Source of the DNA: an uncultured Clostridia bacterium
Lineage (GTDB): Bacteria; Bacillota; Clostridia; TANB77; UBA1234
Assembly: GCA_934132775.1 (NCBI GenBank)
Contig: CAKPAA010000009.1
Location: 1 to 64,000 of the forward strand
DNA: 64,000 nt
Direction: 5' to 3'
The stretch's first letter is position 1. Each line of letters begins with the position of its first letter. The translations under genes and the position numbers were made by a program. The notes under the pieces are model-generated. The model was given only the letters and a program-made list of their open reading frames with translations, did no database searches and was not told where the DNA came from. Below are positions 37,862 to 46,672 of this stretch, piece by piece.

Positions 37862-37998
37862 TTTATTCCTCCATACTTTTAAGTATACCTTTTGTTTAGT
37901 AAATACTGTTTTTTGTTCGATTTATCATTATATTTCATAATAATTCCAAACTTTAAATTACTAAGAATGTTTTTAAAGATCAAATATTAGACAAATAA

Positions 37999-38742
37999 CT
38001 AGCTTTTTAAAATATTTACTGCATATTTATAAAATTCTTTCATCAATATTTTTTCTTCATTTTCCAATAAAATATTTGAATTTATCATTTGATTAACATA
38101 CTCTTTTCCTTTGGTTTCACACAAAAATCTTACTAATGCGTATGAAAAATTATAACCATCATATTTATTTGTTTCTGTATCAACAAATTCTCCGTACTTT
38201 CCACCACGTTTATGAAGAAACTCTAATTTAGGAACTTCTTTCTCATAAAGTAATCTTTTTAAAAATTCTTTATATCTTTCTAAACTTCTTTCTATGAACC
38301 CTTTTTGCTCTGATAAATATGTAGCCAAACCTTCTTCAAGCCAAACGCAACTAACCCCACAAATTGTATCATGATAAACCATATGAACAAATTCGTGAGC
38401 GATACTCGCGATTATATATCCAGTTTTTGCTTCATCTTTCAAAGATTCATCGTCACAGAAATAATTTATCATATCTCCACAACAATCTCCGCGGTGATAA
38501 GGCGAAATATCAATATACTTTGATGAAAAGGCGTTTAATTTATCTATATCATCAAAAAGATTAATTCTTACTTTAGAATAATTTGATAGGCAAAAGAAAT
38601 TTAGTATTTTTTTACGCTGACTTAAAAATTTATCACAAAGCCTATTTAAAAACTCTTCAGAATATGGCTTATTTGCAAATACATCAAAATAATCATTATC
38701 TATAACTTTTATATGTGGTAATTCGTTCATATAAATTCTCAC
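37999..38742 (-). CDS. Putative zinc metallopeptidase (HExxH)
   Basis: A 247-residue protein with a zincin signature: IASIAHEFVHMVYHD supplies the two zinc histidines and catalytic glutamate. WLEEGLATYLSEQ about 20 residues later supplies the third ligand, a gluzincin arrangement as in peptidase MA-type proteins. No signal peptide or membrane helix, so it appears cytoplasmic. The ATG is close after a GAGGTGAG-like site. Target unknown; the 255-base space after tRNA-fMet separates it from neighbours. Confidence 0.7.
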   Translation of the reverse strand: MRIYMNELPHIKVIDNDYFDVFANKPYSEEFLNRLCDKFLSQRKKILNFFCLSNYSKVRINLFDDIDKLNAFSSKYIDISPYHRGDCCGDMINYFCDDESLKDEAKTGYIIASIAHEFVHMVYHDTICGVSCVWLEEGLATYLSEQKGFIERSLERYKEFLKRLLYEKEVPKLEFLHKRGGKYGEFVDTETNKYDGYNFSYALVRFLCETKGKEYVNQMINSNILLENEEKILMKEFYKYAVNILKS

Positions 38743-38887
38743 CTCTCAGATGAATGATACCATTATTTTTTAAGAACATCAATAGTAGTTGACAGAATTC
38801 AAAACACGTTATGTTGTGTCAATAAATAATTTTTTCAGTGTCGGTGACTGTCAAATTCACTCATCATAGAGCAAAATATTAAAAAAT

Positions 38888-38920
38888 AAATCCTTAAAGT
38901 CTTTGAAACTCTAAGGATTT
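38888..38920 (-). terminator. Terminator of tRNA-fMet
   Basis: AAATCCTTA pairs with TAAGGATTT and is followed on the minus strand by ATTTTTTAA, ten bases past the tRNA end. Confidence 0.85.
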
Positions 38921-38930
38921 ACTGTTTTTT

Positions 38931-39006
38931 TGGTTGCGAGGGCTGGACTCGAACCAGCGACCTCCGGGTTATGAGCCCGACGAGCTGCCAACTGCTCTAC
39001 CTCGCG
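38931..39006 (-). tRNA. Initiator tRNA-fMet (CAT)
   Basis: A 76-base tRNA with anticodon loop CTCATAA. Initiator hallmarks are present: the C1-A72 non-pair (starts CGCGAG, ends CTCGCAACCA) and three consecutive G-C pairs in the anticodon stem. CCA is encoded. Confidence 0.96.
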
Positions 39007-39021
39007 ATGTTTACTTAATAT

Positions 39022-39050
39022 AGTATATGCAGTTTATTGCAATTTGTCAA
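39022..39050 (-). promoter_or_regulatory. Promoter of tRNA-fMet
   Basis: Minus strand: TTGACA (39050-39045), 17 bases, TATACT (39027-39022). Perfect -35 and spacing. Confidence 0.9.
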
Positions 39051-39152
39051 TAGTTTTTGTGACTTTTTTGTGAATTGCGGTCTTCTAATCAAAACATTTA
39101 TGTTTCAAATATGCTTAATTGTGTTTAAATCTAAAATCTTTATAAAAATAAG

Positions 39153-39225
39153 TAGAGGCGTACCGCACTTCGTAAGTAAAAAATAATATCCAAAATCTAA
39201 TAATCACGTATGCTGTACTCCTCTA
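39153..39225. other. Possible structured intergenic element
   Basis: TAGAGGcGTAC (39153-39163) can pair with GTACtCCTCTA (39215-39225) around a 51-base interior. It is the only structure I see in the 39051-39335 gap. Whether it is transcribed is unknown. Confidence 0.3.
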
Positions 39226-39335
39226 TATAAAACTACAAATAAGAACTTAACAAAATTTTAACTTGTACACATTCAATACACTGTTCATAAGTTTAAAAGG
39301 CCGAGTGGTGCAATGTTTTTCCATATTTCTTCATA

Positions 39336-39379
39336 TCTGCAGAATTCTCTGCAGACCTCTGCAGAATTCTCTGCAGAAT
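39336..39379. repeat. Tandem TCTGCAGA palindromes after the AlbA_2 gene
   Basis: Four copies of TCTGCAGA at 39336, 39348, 39358 and 39370, arranged as two 22-base units, end one base before the minus-strand gene's stop codon. Confidence 0.85.
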
Positions 39380-39380
39380 T

Positions 39381-40793
39381 TTATTTTTTTATCCAAATAG
39401 GTTTTGCATCCGTTCCAGCATTTTCTATAAGTCCTTTATTTTTCAAATATGTTAATGCTGTTCTAACCCTATTATCCATCTTATCTACCGTACCATCTAA
39501 CATCGGATACACAAAATCATTGATTTCTTTCCTGCTTTTTCCTTTTCCTGTTGATATAAGTTCATATAATAATCTTTTTAGTTCTTTTCCTTCTATGTAA
39601 CCTTTATCTTCTAAATTTTCTAGTGGAATTTTTACTTTAAAAATTTCATCATCTTTAAATTCAGGAATTCCACCACTATATATTTTAGTATATTTTGCAA
39701 TCTTTTTGATTCCAGATCCCAACTCATCTGCTAAACCAACTTCCTTAAAAAAATTAGCAATTTTAGGATTCTTTGGATATGGTGAATAGTTATTTAAATC
39801 TATAAAACCTATTATTCTCGGTTTGTTTGCGTTCTCTGTTGTTATAAATTCTTTGCCAATAATTAACTTTGCTGGATACGGATTTGAATATTCTCTATGT
39901 ATTAAAAGATTAGCACATAATTCACGAGCTATAACATCTCTAACGTTTATTCTTTGATCATCTTCAATATAAAATTTATCATTTAAATGTTTCTTTATAA
40001 AATCTGTTAATCTTTCATAGCTTTCTAACAAATTAGTTTTTATATCATCCCTATCATCATATCTTTCTACATCCTTTACTTTAAGAATAGCATCAGTTCT
40101 ATAATATGACAGTGCAGACGCAATAGCCTCATCCTTGCCTAATAATAAGATACATGCTAAATTTATTCCTTCTTCACCAGTTTGTAAATTTTTCTCATAC
40201 AAAGCAGCACTTCTTAGCATCTCTATATCAGTCATTTTTGTCCACGGATGATTTGCTGTTCTATTGTTAGCCATTATTCTTGCTTTCTCTATTAAGTCAG
40301 TTCTCAAATCATCTAATTTAGCAAACGGATATATCTTATTTTCAATATATGTGCTACTCTTTCTAATATACAAATTTGAAATTAGAGTAGTATTAGTTGT
40401 TATGTCAAAATCGCCATCTTCATTTCTATCATATATTTTGTTAGCAGTTTTATGGACATCTGAGCTTTCATAAACATAAATATACAGAATATGTTTTCCA
40501 TCAATGATATACTCTTTTATATCTAAATGAGCTGTAGGAAATAATTTTTCTGGATTGTTGCATTGAGATACAAAGTCTTTTTTCATATTTTTTATACAAT
40601 CCTTGTAAACGCCAACAATATCTCCATTATCATTTATTCCTAAAAAAATATGTCCACCATTTCTATTAAGCATTGCACATATACTTTCAAATAAGCTATC
40701 TGGCAATTTTTTCTTTGCTTCTTTGAATTCTACTGTTATTCCTTCACCATTTTCTTTAATCCTTAATAAATTATCAGGCAATTGTTCTTCCAT
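39381..40793 (-). CDS. AlbA_2-domain ATP-binding protein
   Basis: A 470-residue protein of the AlbA_2 (Schlafen-like) type. The N-terminal AlbA_2 domain shows ITVEFKEAKKKLPDS...ICAMLNRNGGHIFLGINDNGDIVG. The GHKL-like ATPase C-terminal part shows VRDVIARELCANLLIHREYS and GLADELGSGIKKI. A winged-helix end (SRKEINDFVYP...LKNKGLIEN) follows. Such proteins are regarded as regulators or nucleases in accessory regions; the activity is not settled. AGGAGGTG precedes the ATG. Tandem TCTGCAGA repeats sit directly behind its stop. Confidence 0.85.
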   Translation of the reverse strand: MEEQLPDNLLRIKENGEGITVEFKEAKKKLPDSLFESICAMLNRNGGHIFLGINDNGDIVGVYKDCIKNMKKDFVSQCNNPEKLFPTAHLDIKEYIIDGKHILYIYVYESSDVHKTANKIYDRNEDGDFDITTNTTLISNLYIRKSSTYIENKIYPFAKLDDLRTDLIEKARIMANNRTANHPWTKMTDIEMLRSAALYEKNLQTGEEGINLACILLLGKDEAIASALSYYRTDAILKVKDVERYDDRDDIKTNLLESYERLTDFIKKHLNDKFYIEDDQRINVRDVIARELCANLLIHREYSNPYPAKLIIGKEFITTENANKPRIIGFIDLNNYSPYPKNPKIANFFKEVGLADELGSGIKKIAKYTKIYSGGIPEFKDDEIFKVKIPLENLEDKGYIEGKELKRLLYELISTGKGKSRKEINDFVYPMLDGTVDKMDNRVRTALTYLKNKGLIENAGTDAKPIWIKK

Positions 40794-41011
40794 TCAGCAC
40801 CTCCTATATTATATTGTATCATATTCAATAATAATAATTTGTCATAATATGTGTAATCTGTTCAAAAAGCCCTTAAATTCTAATTTCAAATACACATCAT
40901 ATTTTTTTATTTTACGTAGCTCTTTACTATACATATATTATTGGATAATTATAACATATTTTCTTAGCCCAACATAGTATTTTTAAAATATCAAAAACCA
41001 TTTTTATTTGC

Positions 41012-41043
41012 AAAAAGATTCGCACTTTCGTACGAATCTTTTT
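41012..41043 (-). terminator. Terminator of the 128-residue orphan gene
   Basis: AAAAAGATTCG and CGAATCTTTTT form a perfect 11-bp stem with a 10-base loop; symmetric A/T runs make it usable both ways. Confidence 0.85.
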
Positions 41044-41087
41044 GATTGATATTATTCTTGGTTAGCAATTATGCTAACTGCATTCTT

Positions 41088-41474
41088 TTATTCAGGGACG
41101 TAATCGAAAATTACGGTCATATCCATTTTTTCAATGACGTAAATTTCGATCTCTTTCTTATAATCAGCCTTCTTAGGCTTGCCGAAATGTTCAAGAGCGT
41201 CATGTACTTCACGAAGAGCTTTATATTTCGGCTTATGATTCTTTTTGCCGAGCTTGATATGCAAAACATTAGGATTAATTTTTTTGATTGCACCGATGTA
41301 CTTTTCAATATCCGACTCATCAAATTCATCATCAAGGGTCACTACACATTTTAACTTAATAGACTTTTTCTTCCGTTTAAGACTATCCAAGCGCTTCATT
41401 TCACCGAATGCTCCGAGGTTGGAAAAGTCACACTGAGAAAGTTCACTCGTAGTAACATTAAGCTTGACCTTCAT
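41088..41474 (-). CDS. Unrecognised 128-residue protein
   Basis: A soluble alpha/beta protein of 128 residues with mixed charge: a short N-terminal strand (MKVKLNVTTSELSQCD), a very basic segment (KRLDSLKRKKKSIKL), an acidic helix (DEFDESDIEKYIGAIKK) and closing strands (IEIYVIEKMDMTVIFDYV). I do not recognise it. GGGAG is 7 bases before the ATG. Its base composition is richer in G/C and one arginine is CGG (LKRKK), unlike neighbouring host genes, so transfer is likely. A 21-base palindrome and its own terminator flank it, making it a self-contained unit. Confidence 0.65.
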   Translation of the reverse strand: MKVKLNVTTSELSQCDFSNLGAFGEMKRLDSLKRKKKSIKLKCVVTLDDEFDESDIEKYIGAIKKINPNVLHIKLGKKNHKPKYKALREVHDALEHFGKPKKADYKKEIEIYVIEKMDMTVIFDYVPE

Positions 41475-41489
41475 AATGTTCTCCCTTCT

Positions 41490-41510
41490 TAGCTTTAATT
41501 ATTAAAGCTA
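41490..41510. promoter_or_regulatory. Palindrome upstream of the 128-residue gene
   Basis: TAGCTTTAAT-T-ATTAAAGCTA, 10-bp perfect arms, 16-36 bases before the ATG. It overlaps a weak -10 candidate (AATAAT) and could be an operator or a 5' RNA stem. Confidence 0.45.
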
Positions 41511-41568
41511 GGTCCACTGTTAACAATTTGTTTAAGATAAAATAACATATTTTGTTTGAAAAATCAAG

Positions 41569-42441
41569 CTATTTTGCTTCATTCACCATTTTTTCTATTT
41601 CTTCTTTTGAAAAGTGATATTTTGTATTGCAAAAATGGCAAACTGTTTCTACACTTTCGTCTTTTGCTAGTTCTGCTATTTCTTTTTTACCTAAGCTTAA
41701 TATTGCTTCTTCCATTCTTTCTTTTGAACAGTCACACTTCCATTGAATTTCCATATCTTCTACCATAAATGTGTTTAAATCATCTGATATGTATGTCGCT
41801 ATCTCTTCTAGTGTCATTCCGCTTTCTAACATTTCTGTTATTGGTTTACTTTCTGATACTCTTTTTTCAATTAGTGCTAATATTTCTTCTGGTGTATCTG
41901 GCAAGGTTTGTAAGATGTATCCTCCCGCTTTTTTTACACTTCCGTCTTTATTTACTAAAACACCCAAGGATACAACTGTTGGTATCTGTTCTGATGTTGC
42001 AAAATAATATGCGAAATCCTCTGCTATTTCACCTGTTTGCAAAGGCACCGTACCAACATATGGATTTCCAACTCCTATATCTCTTATTATTCTTAAATCG
42101 CCTTTTCCTACTACTGCACTTACATTCAATTTTCCATTCGGTTTTAAATCAGCTTCTGCTAATGGGTTTGATACGTATCCTTTAACATCTCCATTCGATT
42201 TTGCTGTTACTAATATAGAGCCTATTGGTCCATCACCAAGTATTTGTAGTGTAAGTTTGTCTGTTTCGTTTTTCATCATTGTGCCCATTAGTGTTCCCAT
42301 TGTTAGGACTCTTCCTAATGCTGCTGTTGGTGTTGGATTTAATCCATGTATTTTTCTTGCTTCTTCTACTATATCAGTAGTATCTGCACACGATATTTTT
42401 ACCATTTCTACGTGTGACAAAAATTTCTTTAATGTTCCCAT
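41569..42441 (-). CDS. hslO: Hsp33 redox-regulated chaperone
   Basis: A 290-residue cytoplasmic holdase activated by oxidative unfolding. The zinc-binding redox switch is visible near the C-terminus as WKCDCSKER (CxC) and VCHFCNTKYHF (CxxC), and the N-terminal domain shows ALGRVLTMGTLMGTMMK and KGDLRIIRDIGVGNPYVGTVPL. The length is normal. It follows the cold shock gene in the same direction with a terminator between them. Confidence 0.95.
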   Translation of the reverse strand: MGTLKKFLSHVEMVKISCADTTDIVEEARKIHGLNPTPTAALGRVLTMGTLMGTMMKNETDKLTLQILGDGPIGSILVTAKSNGDVKGYVSNPLAEADLKPNGKLNVSAVVGKGDLRIIRDIGVGNPYVGTVPLQTGEIAEDFAYYFATSEQIPTVVSLGVLVNKDGSVKKAGGYILQTLPDTPEEILALIEKRVSESKPITEMLESGMTLEEIATYISDDLNTFMVEDMEIQWKCDCSKERMEEAILSLGKKEIAELAKDESVETVCHFCNTKYHFSKEEIEKMVNEAK

Positions 42442-42544
42442 TTCTCTTTCCTCCGTTTTATTTTTATAATAATTTTCTCAACTTTCAGTGTCCAATTTTC
42501 TGTACTTTTGTTTTTATATATTACATCTATCTATTTAAAATATT

Positions 42545-42572
42545 AAACCTCGCATATTTTTATGCGAGGTTT
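42545..42572 (-). terminator. Terminator of the cold shock gene
   Basis: AAACCTCGCATA-TTTT-TATGCGAGGTTT, a perfect 12-bp stem, 20 bases past the stop at 42593; the minus side continues with AATA rather than a long T-run beyond the stem's own TTT. Confidence 0.8.
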
Positions 42573-42592
42573 TAATCCGGGTTTATATATAT

Positions 42593-42802
42593 TTACACTG
42601 TTGCAATTGTTGTAACGTTAGCAGCTTGAGGACCTGCTTTTCCGTCAACTATATCAAATTGAACTTCTGCACCTTCATCTAGTGTTTTGTAACCGTCCAT
42701 TGAAATAGCTGAGTAGTGAACAAATACATCAGTACCACTTTCTCTTTCAATAAATCCAAATCCTTTCTCAGCGTTAAACCACTTAACTTTTCCTCTTTCC
42801 AT
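42593..42802 (-). CDS. Cold shock protein (CspA family)
   Basis: A 69-residue single CSD protein that binds single-stranded RNA/DNA and melts RNA structure. RNP1 is KGFGFIER and RNP2 is DVFVHYS; the opening MERGKVKWFNAEKGF is canonical. GGAGGAAATAAAAG precedes the ATG. It has its own strong terminator, so it is monocistronic. Confidence 0.96.
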   Translation of the reverse strand: MERGKVKWFNAEKGFGFIERESGTDVFVHYSAISMDGYKTLDEGAEVQFDIVDGKAGPQAANVTTIATV

Positions 42803-42905
42803 CTTTTATTTCCTCCACTTCTTTAGTACTATAAATTGCCACTGCAATTTAGTTTAGTTTATCATAGTAGAATATCATTGTCAAACCATATAAAAATATT
42901 TTATC

Positions 42906-44123
42906 TTATTTTATTAACGTTTTCATTACTTCTACTGCCTTGTCTAATTGCTCATCTGCTTCTGTTGTTGGATCATTTTCGATTTCATAATCTGGTGCAA
43001 CACCTATTTTATTGATTTTGTTTCCTTTTGGTGAGAAGTATTCGCTTATTGTTACTTTTACATATGTGCCATCTTTTAGGCTCTTAAATTCTTGTACTAG
43101 GCCTTTTCCATATGAAGTTGTTCCTACTACCACACCATTATCTGCATCTTTTATAGCTGCTGCTGTTATTTCTGATGCACTTGCTGAATTTTCGTTTACT
43201 ATTACTACTATTGGCATATCCACACATCTTGAATCTGAATATATATATTCTTTGTTTCCTTTTTTGTCTACGGTGTATGTTATAACACCTGTTGGAAGCA
43301 ATTCATCAACAATTTCACTTGCTGCCGTTAATAATCCACCTGGATTATTTCTCAAATCTATTATTAAGCCTTTTATATGTTTTTGATTTACTAATTCATT
43401 TAATGCTGTTTTAAATTGTCCTGCAACTTTTTCATCAAATGATTCAAAAGCGACATATCCAATATTGTTTTCAAGCACTTTATATTGGAATGGATATAAG
43501 TCTATTTTTCTTCTTGTTAATGTTTTCTCATACTTTTCTGTTGTTCCATCTTCATTTGCTCTTGAAAACTTTATTTTTACAGATGTTCCATCTTTGCCTT
43601 TTACTCTTCCAGCAACTTCTTCTAGCGATGCACCTGTTACGTCTTCTCCGTCTATTTCAATGATATAATCCCCTGTTAATACTCCTGCTTCTTCTGCTGG
43701 TGAGCCCTTTATTGGCAATATTACCATTGTTAAGTTCTTTGAGGTGTCTATTGTTAAGTACATTCCAACGCCTTCATACTCTCCTTCTGTTTCTGTCAAA
43801 AATTCTTTTGTTTGTTCTTCATTAAAATAACTTGTATATGGCTCATCTAATGCACTTAACATTCCTTTTATTGCACCTTCTTCAAGTTTTTCAGTATCAT
43901 AATCAAATAAGTAATCTTGTTGCAATATTTTTAATATGTTATCTAATTTTTTAAAGTTATCGCCAGAAGTTGTGTAATAATCTAGCCAATAATTTTCGCT
44001 TTGTAATCTTATCTTTGTATAGTGATATGACATCACAATGTATACAACTAATGCTGTTATTATCATCCATAAAATCGTATCTATCGAAAATCCTCTTTTG
44101 TTCTTTTGATTGTTTTCTTCCAT
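42906..44123 (-). CDS. S41 C-terminal processing protease (CtpA/B-like)
   Basis: A 405-residue membrane-anchored serine protease. A membrane segment lies at about residues 15-33, then a PDZ domain (MYLTIDTSKNLTMVILPIKGSPAEEAGV...GDYIIEIDG). The protease core has LRNNPGG, the nucleophile region NENSASASEITAAAIKD and the lysine in GTTSYGKGLVQ. ATG 44123 is preferred because it gives a normal cytoplasmic stub; an in-frame ATG at 44165 exists. By family it trims exported proteins and may act in sporulation signalling. The YibE/F gene lies upstream in the same direction. Confidence 0.92.
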   Translation of the reverse strand: MEENNQKNKRGFSIDTILWMIITALVVYIVMSYHYTKIRLQSENYWLDYYTTSGDNFKKLDNILKILQQDYLFDYDTEKLEEGAIKGMLSALDEPYTSYFNEEQTKEFLTETEGEYEGVGMYLTIDTSKNLTMVILPIKGSPAEEAGVLTGDYIIEIDGEDVTGASLEEVAGRVKGKDGTSVKIKFSRANEDGTTEKYEKTLTRRKIDLYPFQYKVLENNIGYVAFESFDEKVAGQFKTALNELVNQKHIKGLIIDLRNNPGGLLTAASEIVDELLPTGVITYTVDKKGNKEYIYSDSRCVDMPIVVIVNENSASASEITAAAIKDADNGVVVGTTSYGKGLVQEFKSLKDGTYVKVTISEYFSPKGNKINKIGVAPDYEIENDPTTEADEQLDKAVEVMKTLIK

Positions 44124-44172
44124 ATTTACTAACCAATCCTTTCTTTGCTTTGTTAAACAAAGCATTTAATAT

Positions 44173-45301
44173 TTATTTTTCAAATCTTTCTTTTTTACCA
44201 TTGCATAGCAACAAACTTGTAACAACTGTTGTAAATGGGATTGTTGCAACTAATCCAAAGCTTCCAGCTATTGCTCTTAAAACTTCTTCTATCATCATTT
44301 CTTGATTTATTATTTCATAGAATGCTAAGTCTGCTCCCATAAATATCATTATTGTTATTATTGCTCCACCTGTATATGCCAATATTAGTGTGTTTGTCAT
44401 TGTTCCCATCATATCTCTTCCAATATTCATTCCTGCTTTTATCATTTTTACGAGTGTTATATCTGGTGATTCACGTTTTAGTTCATATAATGCAGAAGCA
44501 ATTGACATACTAACATCCATACAAGCACCTAACGCACCTATTATTATTCCTGCAAATAATATTCCTTTAAAGTCTATTATTGAGGCATCCATAACGCTTA
44601 CTAATAGTCTTGCATCTTCACATACTCCTGAAAGTTGCATTAGATTTCCAAATATGATTGCGAACAAACCAGCTATTATTATTCCACAAGATGTGCCTAT
44701 CATTGCTGCCAGTGCCTTTTTATTAAATCCTGCAATTATAACCAAACTTATTACAGTTATTATTATTGAAATTATTGTTGAAATAAACAAAGGATTTGTT
44801 CCTTTCATTATTTCTGGTATTACAATACTAAATACTGCAAGTACTGTTATTATTAAACTTATTAACGCTTTGACGCCTTTTACTCCGGCCTATTACAACT
44901 ATTGCACCAGCATATAGTAATACTATTGTTAGCAAATATCCATTATTATTTTTATATGAAATTTCTGTATTTGTTATTTTTCCATTTTCAAATGTTGTGT
45001 ATACATACACTTTATCTCCTTTTTTCAATGGTTCGTTTGTTATCATTATGTCACTGTAATATGAAATAGAATATTTCATCATCTTTGTTGTTGTATAGCC
45101 TTGATCTTTTATATACACTTTTACATCTTGGTACTTAAAAGTATCATATCCAGCTGATTCTTCATACACTTCACCTGCTTCAATTACAGTTCCTCTCAAC
45201 GTTTTAAAACTGTAATCTGCTGTTTCTTGTATTTCTCCACTTGCGAAGCAAACACTTGAAATGCACAAAAGTACCATAAATAAGCAAAAAATTTTTCTCA
45301 C
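44173..45301 (-). CDS. YibE/F-like membrane protein with a +1 frameshift at CGG
   Basis: The gene spans two frames. The first part (GTG 45301, GGAG upstream) has a signal peptide (KIFCLFMVLLCISSVCFA), a beta-rich outer domain and one membrane helix. The second part has five or so helices with GALGACMDVSMSIASAL and DMMGTMTNTLILAYTGG, typical of YibE/F proteins. The join is at a CGG codon (44885-44887): skipping its C gives VVIGGVKGVKALISLI without loss of residues, whereas the unshifted frame stops about 18 codons later. YibE/F function is uncertain (possible transporter). Either a decoding frameshift, a mutation or a sequence error. Confidence 0.8.
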
Positions 45302-45408
45302 ATTATCACTCTCCAAAATTTTATCATAATACTTATTTATTGTACTACTAGATATTTTTAAAATCAATTTAACTCATAAAGTTTTCACATAAATTTATTT
45401 TCATATTA

Positions 45409-46282
45409 TTACTTTCTCACATATACCCCCCCTATACTTTTTTCAACTAAACCTTGCATTTCTAGTAGCGTTAATTTATATAAAATCTCATCTATATTTA
45501 GTTTTGTTTCAATAGATATTTGATTTATATCTTTTCCTACCGTGTTTAATGAAATATATACATCTAGTAATTCCTCTGGAATATCTGTTTTTTCATTTGG
45601 AAGTTTAATATTTTTTACTTTTTCTAAATAATTAGATAGTTCTTCGAATGACGTAATACTTTTCTCTCCATTTTTTATCAATTCATTACTTCCGTTTATA
45701 TCTATAATCTTCTGCATTTCCAGGAACAACCAATATCGATTTTCTTAATTTTTGAGCATACTTTACCGTCACTAATGACCCACTTTTTTCTTTTGCTTCT
45801 ATTACAATAACAACATCTGCAAGTGCAGCTATTAACCTATTTCGCAAGCTAAAAAAATATGGCTGTGTTTGTTCCTTTGCTCCGTGTTCCGATACTATTA
45901 AACCATTATTTTCTATTATTTCATCTATTAGATATCTATTTTGCTTTGGATAAATTTTATCAAATCCTGTTCCAAGCACTGCAACTGTTTGTGCATTATT
46001 TTTTACACACTCTGAATGTGCTATTCCATCAATTCCTTTTGCAAAGCCGCTTACAATTATTATCCCCGCTCTTGCAAGTTTTTCTCCAATTTTTCTTGCT
46101 ATTTTCATACTTTCAAAGCTACATTCTCTTGCTCCTATAATTGCAACCATAAAACTATTTAATATTTCCACATTTCCCATTGCATAAATCCTTTGTGGGC
46201 AATCTTTTAGCTTTTTAAATTTATTTGGAAATAGTATATCATCTTTTTTTATTATATTTATTTTATGTTCTTTTCTAAGCAT
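45409..46282 (-). CDS. dprA: DprA-like DNA processing protein with a +1 frameshift at CGG
   Basis: DprA loads RecA on incoming single-stranded DNA. The Rossmann core is present: VAIIGARECS, IIVSGFAKGIDGIAH, TVAVLGTGFDKIYPKQN, RNRLIAALADVVIVIEA and SGSLVTVKYA. The last part, with NELIKNGE and a winged-helix end (LNIDEILYKLTLLEMQGLVE), is in the +1 frame. Skipping the C of the CGG at 45692-45694 yields VPGNAEDYRYKGSNELIKNG, with the family spacing between VPG and GxN. Unshifted, translation stops two codons later. The N-terminal SAM-like domain is missing; AGAGGT precedes ATG 46282. Confidence 0.85.
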
Positions 46283-46303
46283 TTTTACCTCTTTTTATAA
46301 TGA

Positions 46304-46672
46304 CTATGGTTTATCTTCAATAGCACGTTCTAAATGAATTATTTTTATATCTTTTTCACTATTTGCATATATTTCAACAACATCTAAGGTTATATCTTTT
46401 TTTGCTATCTTATTTTTTAATATATAGTATTCAGCAGTTTTATACATATGTTTTCTTTTCATGTAAGTTATAGCATCTGCTGGAGAACCAAAAGTATTTT
46501 TTCTTCTTGTTTTTACTTCAACAAATGTCAATATTCCTTTTCTCTTAACTATTAAATCTATTTCGCCTAATACACATCTAAAATTTCTATCTATTATATT
46601 GTAGCCTTTATTTTCTAAGTATTCAGCAGCTATTTCTTCTCCACTTTTTCCTAACAATTGTTTTAAATTCAT
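46304..46672 (-). CDS. YraN/UPF0102 family protein
   Basis: A 122-residue Holliday-junction-resolvase-like fold protein. GKSGEEIAAEYLENKGYNI, RCVLGEIDLIV and FVEVKTRRKNTFG carry the E/D-x-K pattern of the PD-(D/E)xK nuclease superfamily. It abuts the YifB gene without a gap (stop and start one base apart) and precedes dprA, the usual yifB-yraN-dprA arrangement of Gram-positives. Activity is unproven. Confidence 0.92.
   Translation of the reverse strand: MNLKQLLGKSGEEIAAEYLENKGYNIIDRNFRCVLGEIDLIVKRKGILTFVEVKTRRKNTFGSPADAITYMKRKHMYKTAEYYILKNKIAKKDITLDVVEIYANSEKDIKIIHLERAIEDKP

Noticed and set aside
39336..39379. Short tandem repeats as a CRISPR array
   Set aside because: Units are 8-22 bases without spacers and no cas genes are near.
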